NCBI GenBank assembly: GCA_902596605.1
Contig: CACJUU010000018.1
Coordinates: 1 to 34,305 of the forward strand
Length of the DNA: 34,305 bases
Origin: an uncultured Alphaproteobacteria bacterium
Lineage (GTDB): Bacteria > Pseudomonadota > Alphaproteobacteria > Rhodobacterales > Rhodobacteraceae
Direction: 5' to 3'
Shown here: piece after piece, positions 16,519 through 25,228 of the stretch
Position numbering within the stretch: the first letter of the stretch is position 1
Layout: the number at the start of each line of letters is the position of its first letter
The notes under the pieces: model-generated
Databases searched by the model: none
What the model saw: the letters and a program-made list of their open reading frames with translations, nothing else
What the model was told of the DNA's origin: nothing
Program-made: the position numbers and the translations under genes

Positions 16519-17832
16519 ATGAGAATAACACGTTTTTTTCTTATTGTACTATCAATAATAATATTGCCCTTTACCTCAGCGTTTGCAGGGGGGCATTACA
16601 GTGGGCCAGATCTTTCTGGTCAAAAAATTACAATTTCAGGACCGTGGTTGGCGCCACAGGATGACCAGTTTAGAAAAGTTATCAAGGCATTTACAGATGC
16701 TACTGGTGCGGTTGTCGAATATGGTGGGTCTGACTCTTTTGAACAACAGATCACCATTGACGTTAAAGCAGGGAGCCCGCCAAACCTAGCGATCTTTCCT
16801 CAACCAGGGCTCGCAGCTAATATTGCAGCTATAGGTGGATTAACACCACTTGGAGCTGATACTCAAAAGTGGGTATTGGATAATTACGCGGCTGGGCAAT
16901 CCTGGATTGACTTGGGAACATACCCAGATAAAAGTGGCAAAGACCAATTTTACGGCTTCTTCTACAGAGTTAATGTTAAAAGTTTAGTTTGGTATTCACC
17001 AGATAATTTTGAAGACAATGGTTATGAAGTTCCAAACACTATGGAAGAGTTAATAGCGCTTACAGAAAAGATGGCTAAAGACGGAAACACACCATGGTGC
17101 ATTGGACTAGGCTCAGGTGATGCAACAGGTTGGCCTGGAACTGACTGGATGGAAGACATAATGCTAAGAACACATGCGCCTTCAGTTTACGATGCATGGG
17201 TTACCAATGAGATGCCATTTAATGACCCAAAAGTTATTGAAGCTATGGATTTCTTTGGTTCTTTCGCGCGAAATGATGCTTATGTTGATGGTGGTGCTGC
17301 CGCTGTGGCAACCACTGATTTCAGAGACAGTCCTAAGGGTCTATTTACTTCACCTCCAAAGTGTATGATGCATAGACAGGCTAGCTTTATTCCTGCATTC
17401 TTTCCGGAAGGTGTTAAAGCTGGCGAAGATTATGACTTCTTCTACTTTCCAGCTTATTCAACGAAGAAGCTAGGAAACCCTGTTTTGGGCGGTGGAACAC
17501 TTTTCGCTATCACTAATGACAGCCCGGCAACAAGAGAGTTTATAAATTACCTTAAGCACCCTCAATCTAACCATATATGGATGGAAATTGAAGGTTCTGG
17601 ATTTTTAAACCCTCACAAGGGCATTGATTTAGCAAAACACTCAAGCGATACATTCAGAGGTTTAAATCAAATTCTACTTAATGCGACCACTTTTAGATTT
17701 GATGGCTCAGACTTAATGCCTGGCCCAATCGGAGCTGGTTCATTTTGGACAGGAATGGTTGATTATACCGGAGGTAAATCTGCTAAGGATGTAACCGCTG
17801 AAATCCAAAAGAGCTGGGATGCGATAAAGTAA
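16519..17832 (+). CDS. aglE: alpha-glucoside ABC transporter binding protein
   Basis: A 437-residue periplasmic binding protein of the AglE type. The signal peptide covers residues 1-23, with cleavage at SAFA-GG. The mature start ISGPWLAPQDDQFRKVIKAF and the blocks AGSPPNLAIFPQPG, PWCIGLGSGDATGWPGTDW and CMMHRQASFIPAFFP are typical of binding proteins for alpha-glucosides such as maltose, trehalose and sucrose. A strong Shine-Dalgarno run of Gs precedes the ATG. It heads the aglE-aglF-aglG-GH4-ATPase operon, and a hairpin follows at 17851-17875. The sugar spectrum is inferred from the family. Confidence 0.92.
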   Translation: MRITRFFLIVLSIIILPFTSAFAGGHYSGPDLSGQKITISGPWLAPQDDQFRKVIKAFTDATGAVVEYGGSDSFEQQITIDVKAGSPPNLAIFPQPGLAANIAAIGGLTPLGADTQKWVLDNYAAGQSWIDLGTYPDKSGKDQFYGFFYRVNVKSLVWYSPDNFEDNGYEVPNTMEELIALTEKMAKDGNTPWCIGLGSGDATGWPGTDWMEDIMLRTHAPSVYDAWVTNEMPFNDPKVIEAMDFFGSFARNDAYVDGGAAAVATTDFRDSPKGLFTSPPKCMMHRQASFIPAFFPEGVKAGEDYDFFYFPAYSTKKLGNPVLGGGTLFAITNDSPATREFINYLKHPQSNHIWMEIEGSGFLNPHKGIDLAKHSSDTFRGLNQILLNATTFRFDGSDLMPGPIGAGSFWTGMVDYTGGKSAKDVTAEIQKSWDAIK

Positions 17833-17850
17833 ATCGCTCGTTAAAATTTT

Positions 17851-17875
17851 AGAGGCGGTTTTTTTAACCGCCTCT
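17851..17875 (+). terminator. intercistronic hairpin after aglE
   Basis: AGAGGCGGTT, loop TTTTT, AACCGCCTCT: a perfect 10-bp stem starting 18 bp after the aglE stop codon, with a short TCTT tail. As at 3836-3859, it stands between the binding-protein gene and the first permease gene, and probably limits permease expression or protects the aglE message. Confidence 0.8.
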
Positions 17876-17895
17876 TCTTATTAATCACCAGAAAA

Positions 17896-18879
17896 TTGAC
17901 TTTTTTTAATTTTATAGTTTACGTCGTAATAGGCGTCTCAGCTGTTCTTAGCTATTTTGTGCTTGCTAACTGGGCTCACGACTATCTGGTAGGTAAGTTC
18001 AGCAAAAAAAACTTACAAGATTCTATATTTCGGCCTTGGATATTTATGGCACCAGCTCTCATAATTTTGTTAGTTTATTTAATTTATCCGGTATCAGAGA
18101 CTATTCGCCTTAGCTTTTTTGATAACTATGGCCGTGAGTTTACCGGAGTGAGTAACTATGTTTGGGCTCTGAATGATAGTGATTTTCGTCAAAGCATTCT
18201 AAACAATTTTTTGTGGCTCATCGTTGTTCCAACAACTTGTACTTTTTTAGGATTAACTATAGCTACGTTGGCGGATAGGGTTTGGTGGGGCGTATTTGCA
18301 AAAACATTAATATTTATGCCTATGGCAATCTCTTTTGTAGGTGCGAGTGTTATATGGAAATTTGTTTATGAATACAGAGGGGCTGGAAATGACCAGATTG
18401 GTATTCTTAACGCAATAATTGTTTATTTTGGTGGTGATCCACATGCATGGATAGCTATCCCGTTTTGGAATAACTTCTTTTTAATGGTAATAATGATTTG
18501 GATCCAAACTGGACTCGCAATGGTTATTTTCAGCGCTGCTCTAAGGGCTATTCCTGAAGAAACACTTGAAGCTGCAAGAATAGATGGCGCAAGTGAAGTA
18601 AGAATATTTTTTTATATTATTATTCCGTTTCTTTCAGAAACAATAGTAGTTATTTGGACCACTATTACGATATTAGTGCTAAAAGTTTTTGATATTGTTT
18701 TAGCAATGACAAATGGGCAATGGGGAACAGAAGTTCTTGCAAACTTAATGTTCGATTGGATGTTCAGAGGTGGAGGGGACTCGGGCAGAGGTAGTACCAT
18801 AGCGCTCTTTATAATGCTTGGCGTTATCCCAATAATGATTTGGAACCTAAGGCGGTTCAAAATGGAACAAGAAAGATGA
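17896..18879 (+). CDS. aglF: alpha-glucoside ABC transporter permease
   Basis: A 327-residue inner-membrane permease. An N-terminal helix is followed by FRPWIFMAPALIILLVYLIY, as in AglF. The EAA loop for ATPase docking is present (EETLEAARIDGASEVRIFFY then IIIPFL). The tail GGGDSGRGSTIALFIMLGVI also matches the family. The start is a TTG with only a poor ribosome-binding site. The next in-frame ATG (18046) would delete the first 50 residues, including a helix common in AglF proteins, so the TTG is preferred with modest confidence. It overlaps aglG by 4 bp. Confidence 0.9.
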   Translation: MTFFNFIVYVVIGVSAVLSYFVLANWAHDYLVGKFSKKNLQDSIFRPWIFMAPALIILLVYLIYPVSETIRLSFFDNYGREFTGVSNYVWALNDSDFRQSILNNFLWLIVVPTTCTFLGLTIATLADRVWWGVFAKTLIFMPMAISFVGASVIWKFVYEYRGAGNDQIGILNAIIVYFGGDPHAWIAIPFWNNFFLMVIMIWIQTGLAMVIFSAALRAIPEETLEAARIDGASEVRIFFYIIIPFLSETIVVIWTTITILVLKVFDIVLAMTNGQWGTEVLANLMFDWMFRGGGDSGRGSTIALFIMLGVIPIMIWNLRRFKMEQER

Positions 18880-20015
18880 AACACTTATCTTTTGGTAAAT
18901 TTCTAGCGCATTTCTTTTTGCTAATAATTGTGTTTATTTGGGTTATTCCTACCTTCGGGTTATTGATTAGCTCTTTAAGAGACAAAGACCAAGTAGCGTT
19001 AACTGGTTGGTGGACGGCGTTAAAGCATAATGAATTTAATGAAATTGTTAGAACTGAAAAAAGCACTGTTCAATTTGAAGAGAATGGTGTTTTTGTCATA
19101 ACAGGCAATTTGCTAAAAAATTCATCATCTAAATCTGTGATAAACTTTGGAATTACCAGCAAAAATCCAAAGGCATTTAAGGCTCCTTCAAAAGTAACGA
19201 TGAAGAATGGGAGTACTTTTTACCTGCAAAAGGATGGGAGCTATAGATGGACGTCTGATAAAGCGTTTAAGCATAAGAAAGGGAAAAGGGTTTTTCTTAC
19301 TGTAAACACGCCTCCCAGCCTAACCTTAGAAAATTATAAAGAAGTTCTAGTATTCCGGGGACTAGGGCAATCTTTTATTAATTCGCTAACAGTTGCTGTG
19401 CCGTCTACAATTATACCGCTAATAATAGGAGCGTTTGCAGCCTATGCACTTTCTTGGATGAATTTTTATGGGAGAGATCTTATTTTTGCTACTATTGTGT
19501 GCCTTTTAGTTGTCCCTTTGCAAATGTCGCTTATTCCTATTTTAACTGTTTATAATCAGATAGGTAGCTTCTTTGGTGTTTCTGCAAAATCCTACGTTGG
19601 CATATGGCTAGCTCATACTGGTTTTGGGTTGCCTTTGAAAATTTTTCTGTTGAGGAATTTCATAAAAAGCCTACCGCATGAGATGTTTGAGGCTGCTAGA
19701 GTTGACGGGGCCAGCCACTATCAAATTTTTATGAAAATAATATTACCATTATCCATACCAGCTTTCGCATCAATTGGCATTTTACAGTTTTTGTGGGTCT
19801 GGAATGATTTGCTGGTCGCGTTGGTATTCCTAGATAAAATGCCCAGTGAAATAGTTTTGACCTCTCGCTTAAGAGAAATGTTAGGTGAGTTTTCTCAGAA
19901 TTGGGAGATTTTGACAACAAGTGCTTTCGTTTCAATGATAGTGCCGCTATTTGTGTTTCTTTCTTTGCAAAGATATTTTATAAGGGGCTTAGTGGCAGGA
20001 TCTGTGAAAGGGTAG
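18876..20015 (+). CDS. aglG: alpha-glucoside ABC transporter permease
   Basis: A 379-residue MalG-type permease. After the first helix comes VALTGWWTAL and a roughly 100-residue soluble, beta-rich periplasmic insert before the core resumes at SLTLENYKEVLVFRGLGQSF. This insert is characteristic of AglG. The EAA motif is MFEAARVDGASHYQIFMK followed by IILPLS, and the C-terminus is RGLVAGSVKG. The ATG at 18876 overlaps the aglF stop. An earlier in-frame start at 18840 would lie inside aglF and is rejected. GH4 follows after 2 bp. Confidence 0.92.
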   Translation: MKHLSFGKFLAHFFLLIIVFIWVIPTFGLLISSLRDKDQVALTGWWTALKHNEFNEIVRTEKSTVQFEENGVFVITGNLLKNSSSKSVINFGITSKNPKAFKAPSKVTMKNGSTFYLQKDGSYRWTSDKAFKHKKGKRVFLTVNTPPSLTLENYKEVLVFRGLGQSFINSLTVAVPSTIIPLIIGAFAAYALSWMNFYGRDLIFATIVCLLVVPLQMSLIPILTVYNQIGSFFGVSAKSYVGIWLAHTGFGLPLKIFLLRNFIKSLPHEMFEAARVDGASHYQIFMKIILPLSIPAFASIGILQFLWVWNDLLVALVFLDKMPSEIVLTSRLREMLGEFSQNWEILTTSAFVSMIVPLFVFLSLQRYFIRGLVAGSVKG

Positions 20016-20017
20016 GA

Positions 20018-21334
20018 ATGGAGAAGATTGTTTTAATTGGTGCTGGTAGCCAAAATTTTGGATTGGGTATAATAAGCGACATCTTTAAGTCGGACACTTT
20101 GGATGGTTGTGAGATTTTTCTTCATGACATAGATAAAACAACACTTGCTAATACAAAAATAATTGCGAATGACTATAAAGAAAAGCTAGGGGTAAATGTT
20201 GATATAAAGGCCTCTATTTCAAGAAAAGAGGCTCTAAAGGGAGCAACTTTTTGTATAATCTCAATCGAGGTCGGAAAACGATTTGATCTTTGGGATCAAG
20301 ATTGGAAAATACCATTACAATATGGAATAAGACAGGTGTACGGAGAAAATGGTGGGCCCGGAGGGCTATTCCACTCTTTAAGGCAAATTCCTCCAATTTT
20401 AGATATTTGCCAGGACATAAATACAATTTGTCCTGATGCTTTTGTCTTTAATTTCTCAAACCCAATGCAACGAATTTGTCATGCAGTCACAACCAAGTTT
20501 CCAGATTTAAAATTTATTGGAATGTGCCATGAAATTGCATCAATGGAGAGGCAACTACCGGATTTAATGGAAACTGACTTGTCGAACATTGAATATAGGG
20601 CAGCTGGATTAAACCATTTCAGTATATTATTAGAAGCTAAATATAAGAATACAGGTAAAGACGGCTATCCGATAATTAAGCAAAACTTTTCAACCTATTT
20701 TGCAGACTTGATTAACAAACATGATGCTAGACCCTCTAAACCTGGTGCGGAGAGAGGCGTGTTTCGTGAACTTTTTAGAATTTATGGATACCTTCCAATT
20801 ACAACGGATAGTCATTTAGGAGAATACATACAGTGGGCTTACAGCGTAGCGGACCATGATGCAATTTTGGATTTTTATGATAATTATAAAGCGAAGTGTT
20901 TGGCCTTTTATGATGATAAAAGTTCATATGATCATTTCTTCGATCCTAAGAATATTGGCACACACGAAAGAGTAATTCCGATCATTGAAGGTATTTTAGG
21001 TGACTCTGGATATGAGGAAGCTGCGGTTAATATACCGAATAGGGGTTATATCGCATGCCTGCCAAGGGATATTGTAGTAGAAGTCCCTGGAAAGGTTAAT
21101 AAATCCGGTGTACATGGAATTTCATTCGAAAATTATCCCAGTGCCTTTGGATCACTCCTCAATCTACAATCAGGAGTTATACAAATGACCACAGACGCCG
21201 TTCTTAATTGTTCAAAACATTCAGCTTACCTAGCACTTTTGGCTGATCCTGTTGTAAATGACTCTACTCAAGCAGCAAGACTCCTTAACAATATGGCTGA
21301 GACTCAAAGCAAGTTTTTAAATTATTTGAAGTAG
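20018..21334 (+). CDS. GH4 alpha-glucosidase/alpha-galactosidase
   Basis: A 438-residue family 4 glycosidase, which cleaves via an NAD+-dependent redox-elimination mechanism needing Mn2+ rather than acid/base displacement. The nucleotide motif is VLIGAGSQNFG near the N-terminus, then SNPMQ (N148), C170 in GMCHE and H200 in AAGLNHF as metal ligands. These match the AglA/MelA branch, so alpha-glucosides or alpha-galactosides are likely, and phosphorylated sugars less so given ABC rather than PTS import. The ATG at 20018 sits 2 bp after aglG with GGTAGG upstream. A longer frame beginning at 19901 would overlap aglG and is rejected. Classical rhizobial agl operons carry a GH13 enzyme at this place instead. 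Confidence 0.88.
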   Translation: MEKIVLIGAGSQNFGLGIISDIFKSDTLDGCEIFLHDIDKTTLANTKIIANDYKEKLGVNVDIKASISRKEALKGATFCIISIEVGKRFDLWDQDWKIPLQYGIRQVYGENGGPGGLFHSLRQIPPILDICQDINTICPDAFVFNFSNPMQRICHAVTTKFPDLKFIGMCHEIASMERQLPDLMETDLSNIEYRAAGLNHFSILLEAKYKNTGKDGYPIIKQNFSTYFADLINKHDARPSKPGAERGVFRELFRIYGYLPITTDSHLGEYIQWAYSVADHDAILDFYDNYKAKCLAFYDDKSSYDHFFDPKNIGTHERVIPIIEGILGDSGYEEAAVNIPNRGYIACLPRDIVVEVPGKVNKSGVHGISFENYPSAFGSLLNLQSGVIQMTTDAVLNCSKHSAYLALLADPVVNDSTQAARLLNNMAETQSKFLNYLK

Positions 21335-21343
21335 GTAGCAAGC

Positions 21344-22420
21344 ATGTCTGAAATTGTTATAAAAAACCTGAATAAATATTATGGTAAAAACCACGTTATA
21401 CAAGATGTCTCTCTCAATATAGATAGCCAATCATTCACGGTTTTGGTTGGACCTAGTGGTTGTGGTAAATCCACCATTTTAAGAATGATTGCAGGACTAG
21501 AGAGTATAAACTCAGGGACAATCTCTATTGATGGAAACATTGTTAATGATTTGTCACCAAAAGACAGAAATATTGCGATGGTGTTCCAGTCTTATGCTTT
21601 ATACCCACATATGACGGTTTATAACAATATGGCCTTTGGGTTAAAGTTAGAGAAACTTACTAAGGATGAAATCGATAGCAGGGTTTATGATGCTGCAAAA
21701 ATTCTTCAGATAGAAGAACTTCTACAAAGAAAACCAAAACAACTTTCAGGCGGCCAAAGACAAAGGGTTGCTATTGGACGTGCAATCACTAGAAAACCTA
21801 AGGTTTTTCTATTCGACGAACCTTTATCAAACCTCGACGCCGCATTGAGAGTTCAAATGAGAGTTGAATTAGCAAAATTACATGATCAATTAGATGCAAC
21901 TATGATATATGTGACCCATGATCAAACAGAAGCTATGACCATGGCTGATAAAATTGTTGTGTTAGATCAAGGTAAAATATCCCAATCTGGAAGCCCAATG
22001 GATTTATACCATAATCCCAAAAATTTATTTGTTGGAGGGTTTATTGGCTCTCCTAAAATGAATTTTATAAAAACAAGAATATTAAAAAAGAGCAGCCAAA
22101 GTATTAGTATCGATTTGCTGGGTCAAAAAAGCTTTTTATTAAAAAAAACCAGCACAAATTTAAAGACTGGGGATGAAATAACTTTAGGCATAAGACCGGA
22201 GCACTTAAAAATTAGCAAAGATTTAAAAAATGCTTGGAAAGGCAAGGTTTTTGTTGTTGAAAAACTAGGGTCTGGCACTTTTCTATATCTAGATAAGGAA
22301 GGAGAGCCACTTGTAGTAGAAACAGATGGGGACTCGAAAATAAAAGTCGGAGACACCATTAATGTGGCTTTCAATCCAGACAAATGTCATGTTTTCAATG
22401 CAAATAAGGGAGTAATATAA
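21344..22420 (+). CDS. aglK: ABC transporter ATPase, MalK/UgpC/AglK type
   Basis: A 358-residue ATPase. Walker A is GPSGCGKST (36-44), Q-loop FQSYALYPHM, signature LSGGQRQRVAIGRA (134-147), Walker B VFLFDEP (154-160), and the switch histidine is H192 in THDQTEAM. A C-terminal regulatory OB/TOBE region (about 240-355) includes TLGIRPEHLKIS. It powers AglEFG by position. It is the only ABC ATPase in the window, and enzymes of this class can serve several CUT1 transporters, so it could also drive the permeases at 3867-6031. The start is 9 bp after the GH4 stop. Confidence 0.92.
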   Translation: MSEIVIKNLNKYYGKNHVIQDVSLNIDSQSFTVLVGPSGCGKSTILRMIAGLESINSGTISIDGNIVNDLSPKDRNIAMVFQSYALYPHMTVYNNMAFGLKLEKLTKDEIDSRVYDAAKILQIEELLQRKPKQLSGGQRQRVAIGRAITRKPKVFLFDEPLSNLDAALRVQMRVELAKLHDQLDATMIYVTHDQTEAMTMADKIVVLDQGKISQSGSPMDLYHNPKNLFVGGFIGSPKMNFIKTRILKKSSQSISIDLLGQKSFLLKKTSTNLKTGDEITLGIRPEHLKISKDLKNAWKGKVFVVEKLGSGTFLYLDKEGEPLVVETDGDSKIKVGDTINVAFNPDKCHVFNANKGVI

Positions 22421-22438
22421 TTTAATTTTTCAGGTTTC

Positions 22439-23413
22439 ATGATAAAAATGAAAAAAATTGCAGTTCTAACAAGTGGAGGGGATGCTCCTGGGATGAACGC
22501 AGCTATAAGAGCAATAGTTAGGACATCACTTAATAACAAAATTGATATAATTGGTTTTAGAAATGGCTATGAAGGGTTAATCGATAATGATTTTGTAGTA
22601 TTTGATAGAAGACTAGTAGGAAATATTATTCAGAGGGGAGGTAGCATTCTGCATACCTCTCGCTCATCAAGATTTGTAAATAAAAAATACCGAATGATTG
22701 CTGAAAATAATCTCCGCTCTCATAAAGTTGATGGATTAATAATCATTGGAGGGGAAGGATCTACGAAGGGAGCAATTGCTTTATCAAAAATTTCCAAAAC
22801 AAGATGCGTTGTGGTTCCTGCAACAATTGATAAAGATATGGCTTTAGTGGGGTCTACCATTGGATTTGACACAGCAATAAATACGGCATTGACAGCAATA
22901 GATAAAATCAGAGATACCGCCACTACTGCTAATGTTACTCATATAGTCGAGGTTATGGGTAGAAATTGTGGATGGCTTGGGATACTGGCTGGAATTGGTG
23001 CTGGGGCAGAAGTTACAATAATCCCGGAGGTTAAAACTAATATTACAAAGCTTGCTCAGAAAATTAAACATCAACTAAATAGAGGCAAAAAAGGGTGTAT
23101 TATTATACTAGCTGAGGGTGGATTTTCTAAAGGAGGGGCTTCACTGGCTGGTGCATTAAAAGAAAAGGGAAATTTCGACTTAAGAATTACAACTTTGGGT
23201 CATATGCAGAGAGGTGGGAATCCATCTGCAGTAGACCGAGTGCTAGCTACTGAGCTTGGAGTCAATGCTATTCTTGCTTTAAAAGACGGTTTTTCGAATG
23301 TGATCATTGCAAAACCAGTCGATACTATTAAAAAAGTTGAATTTGATAAGGTTGTTAATGCAAAGGTTAACGTAGATATGTATCTGCATGATCTTATTGA
23401 AAATACTGCTTGA
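22439..23413 (+). CDS. 6-phosphofructokinase-family kinase
   Basis: A 324-residue PfkA-family protein. It begins KIAVLTSGGDAPGMNAAIRA and contains HTSRSSRF, ATIDKDM with the catalytic D131, VEVMGRNCGWL and LGHMQRGGNPSA. In E. coli PfkA the metal/ATP loop is GGDGS and the catalytic loop is GTIDND; here they are GGEGS (residues 104-108) and ATIDKD. Length fits the short ATP-dependent type, and no aspartate marking PPi use (GGDD) is present. The substrate is probably fructose-6-phosphate, but another sugar phosphate is possible. It follows the glucoside operon by 18 bp. Two starts are possible (22439 and 22448); the first has AGG closer upstream. Confidence 0.87.
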   Translation: MIKMKKIAVLTSGGDAPGMNAAIRAIVRTSLNNKIDIIGFRNGYEGLIDNDFVVFDRRLVGNIIQRGGSILHTSRSSRFVNKKYRMIAENNLRSHKVDGLIIIGGEGSTKGAIALSKISKTRCVVVPATIDKDMALVGSTIGFDTAINTALTAIDKIRDTATTANVTHIVEVMGRNCGWLGILAGIGAGAEVTIIPEVKTNITKLAQKIKHQLNRGKKGCIIILAEGGFSKGGASLAGALKEKGNFDLRITTLGHMQRGGNPSAVDRVLATELGVNAILALKDGFSNVIIAKPVDTIKKVEFDKVVNAKVNVDMYLHDLIENTA

Positions 23414-23425
23414 GAAGGAATTAGT

Positions 23426-24535
23426 ATGAAATTTCTAAACATAACGCTGTTTAACTCATTGACGTTTTTCTTGCTGACAGTTGCATTATTTGCTTTTTCA
23501 GCTCCATCATTCACACAAGAGTACAAAGTTAAGAAAGTTGGAAAAGCTTTCTCTCATCCCTGGGGTATTTCTGTTTTTGATAATGACGAAGTTTTAATCA
23601 CTGAGAGAGGAGGAAACCTGTTTAAGGTAAATATAAAAAATGGTTCAAGATTAAAAATCAGTAACTTACCAGAGGTTTTTAACGTCAGGCAAGGTGGTCT
23701 TTTAGACGTACTGGTTGATAAAGAGTCGGTGTCTGAGAGAAAGGTTTATATTTGTTACTCATCTAAGGTTTCTGGAGGCTCCTCTACCACTTTGATGGCT
23801 GGGACCTTAAAAGAAGATAAACTCATCTCAAAAAAAATACTATTTAAATCTAATAATGTTTCGGAGTCAGGAGTCCATTTTGGGTGTAGGTTAGCAATTC
23901 TGAATGACGAAATTTTTATGTCTATTGGAGATAGAGGAAATAGATACGAAGCCCAAGATGCAAACTCTCATGCTGGCTCAGTCATCAGGGTAAATAAATA
24001 TGATGGTTCTACCGGGGAACAGAAGCCCCACGATAGCTGGCCCGCGGAAGTGTATACAAAGGGGCATAGAAATCCTCAAGGAATGGCAATAAATATTAAG
24101 ACCAATGAAATTTGGGTTAATGAACATGGTCCAAAAGGTGGAGATGAAATCAATGTGTTGAAGCCAGGGAAAAACTACGGTTGGCCAATCGTGACTTATG
24201 GCGAAGAATATTGGGGCGGAAAGGTAGGGCAGGGCATAACTTCATTAGAAGGTTTTGAGGATCCCTTATGGTATTGGGTGCCTTCAATTGCACCATCAGG
24301 CATGATATTTTATGACAAAAATATGTTTCCTGAATTCAAGGGGCACTTGTTAGTGTCCTCACTAAAGTTTAAAAGCCTTTATATAGTTAAATTAGAAAAC
24401 GATTTACCCCAAAAAGAGCTAGTGTTATTTAAAAAACGATTTGGTAGAATTAGGGATATTGAACAACTTAATGACGGCAGTATTCTTATTATTTCTGATG
24501 AAAATAAGGGCGGGTTGTACAGAATATATAGATAA
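23426..24535 (+). CDS. PQQ-type soluble aldose sugar dehydrogenase
   Basis: A 369-residue six-bladed beta-propeller of the GSDH/YliI family, which oxidises aldoses to lactones with PQQ in the periplasm. An N-terminal signal peptide ends about residue 30 (APSFTQ). Family residues include H151 in HFGCRLAI, R215 in GHRNPQGM and EHGPKGGDEIN (233-243). It starts 12 bp after the kinase gene with AGAAGGA upstream, so it appears to be the last gene of the glucoside operon. No PQQ biosynthesis gene is present in the window. It ends 3 bp from the convergent phaR. Confidence 0.87.
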   Translation: MKFLNITLFNSLTFFLLTVALFAFSAPSFTQEYKVKKVGKAFSHPWGISVFDNDEVLITERGGNLFKVNIKNGSRLKISNLPEVFNVRQGGLLDVLVDKESVSERKVYICYSSKVSGGSSTTLMAGTLKEDKLISKKILFKSNNVSESGVHFGCRLAILNDEIFMSIGDRGNRYEAQDANSHAGSVIRVNKYDGSTGEQKPHDSWPAEVYTKGHRNPQGMAINIKTNEIWVNEHGPKGGDEINVLKPGKNYGWPIVTYGEEYWGGKVGQGITSLEGFEDPLWYWVPSIAPSGMIFYDKNMFPEFKGHLLVSSLKFKSLYIVKLENDLPQKELVLFKKRFGRIRDIEQLNDGSILIISDENKGGLYRIYR

Positions 24536-24538
24536 AAG

Positions 24539-25153
24539 TTACGGGTTCTTCTTTGTAATTATATCTCTTAATTCTTCAATTTGTTGCCTTAAGGAGTCTA
24601 TTTCTTCCACATTACTATTATCTTTTGACACATTAGAGTTAGACGGCTCTTCAGATGTCTTTTCTTTAAAAAGGGGATTGTTAAGCCAAGGCTGCATCAT
24701 CTTTTCCATTATTTCAGCCTGACTTTTTTGCCACTCTTCAAAAAAAACGGCACTGTTTTCACTAGACTTATTCTCTTTTGTCGGTGAGTTGAATGCTTTT
24801 AAAAAACTCTGTTGTTGCTGGTGAAATACTTCGAATGTTTTTGATAATATCTCAGGCATGAATTTTTGGGCTGTATTGTTATAACTTAGAATTATCTCTT
24901 TTAACACATCTTGAGGAAATACATTACCCTCTTTATTTTCGAGGTCTGATATTATCTGTAGCAAATATTGATTGGTAATATCTTTTCCAGAATCCTTATC
25001 TATAATCTTAAAATTTTTGCCTTCGTTTATTAGCCTACAGAGATCATCTAATGTTACATATTCGCTAGAATTGGTATTGTATAAGCGTCTGCTGCTATAC
25101 TTATTGATGATTATTGTATCTGAATCATTATCCATAATGTTGTATTTTATCAA
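24539..25153 (-). CDS. phaR: polyhydroxyalkanoate synthesis repressor
   Basis: A 204-residue PhaR. The N-terminal DNA-binding domain is clear (NKYSSRRLYNTNSSEYVTLD, then IIDKDSGKDIT), followed by the PHB-accumulation region (LKEIILSYNNTAQKFMPEIL). The tail is polar and low in complexity, with a coiled-coil-like LRQQIEELRDII end. PhaR represses phasin and its own gene and binds PHA granules, which relieves repression when polymer accumulates. It is the last gene of the phaC-phaP-phaR group, separated from phaP by 75 bp that contain a terminator. TGC/GCA half-sites typical of its operators occur upstream of phaP. Confidence 0.93.
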   Translation of the reverse strand: MIKYNIMDNDSDTIIINKYSSRRLYNTNSSEYVTLDDLCRLINEGKNFKIIDKDSGKDITNQYLLQIISDLENKEGNVFPQDVLKEIILSYNNTAQKFMPEILSKTFEVFHQQQQSFLKAFNSPTKENKSSENSAVFFEEWQKSQAEIMEKMMQPWLNNPLFKEKTSEEPSNSNVSKDNSNVEEIDSLRQQIEELRDIITKKNP

Positions 25154-25178
25154 CTAGATGATATTTTGGTAAGTTAAA

Positions 25179-25205
25179 AAAAATGGCCGCTAAGCGACCA
25201 TTTTT
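25179..25205 (-). terminator. rho-independent terminator of phaP
   Basis: On the - strand a 12-bp stem (AAAAATGGTCGC with GCGGCCATTTTT, one mismatch) closes a TTA loop and is followed by a run of Ts, 23 bp after the phaP stop codon. It should end most phasin transcripts and insulate phaR. Confidence 0.85.
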
Positions 25206-25228
25206 AGGAGGAAATTATCACGTAAAGT

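Noticed and set aside
19901-20017. N-terminal extension of the GH4 protein
   Set aside because: It overlaps aglG, and the nucleotide-binding motif VLIGAGS should lie near the N-terminus, as it does from 20018.
24441-24722. Open frame of 93 codons across the convergent ends of the aldose dehydrogenase gene and phaR
   Set aside because: It is out of frame with two well-supported genes and shows no independent features.
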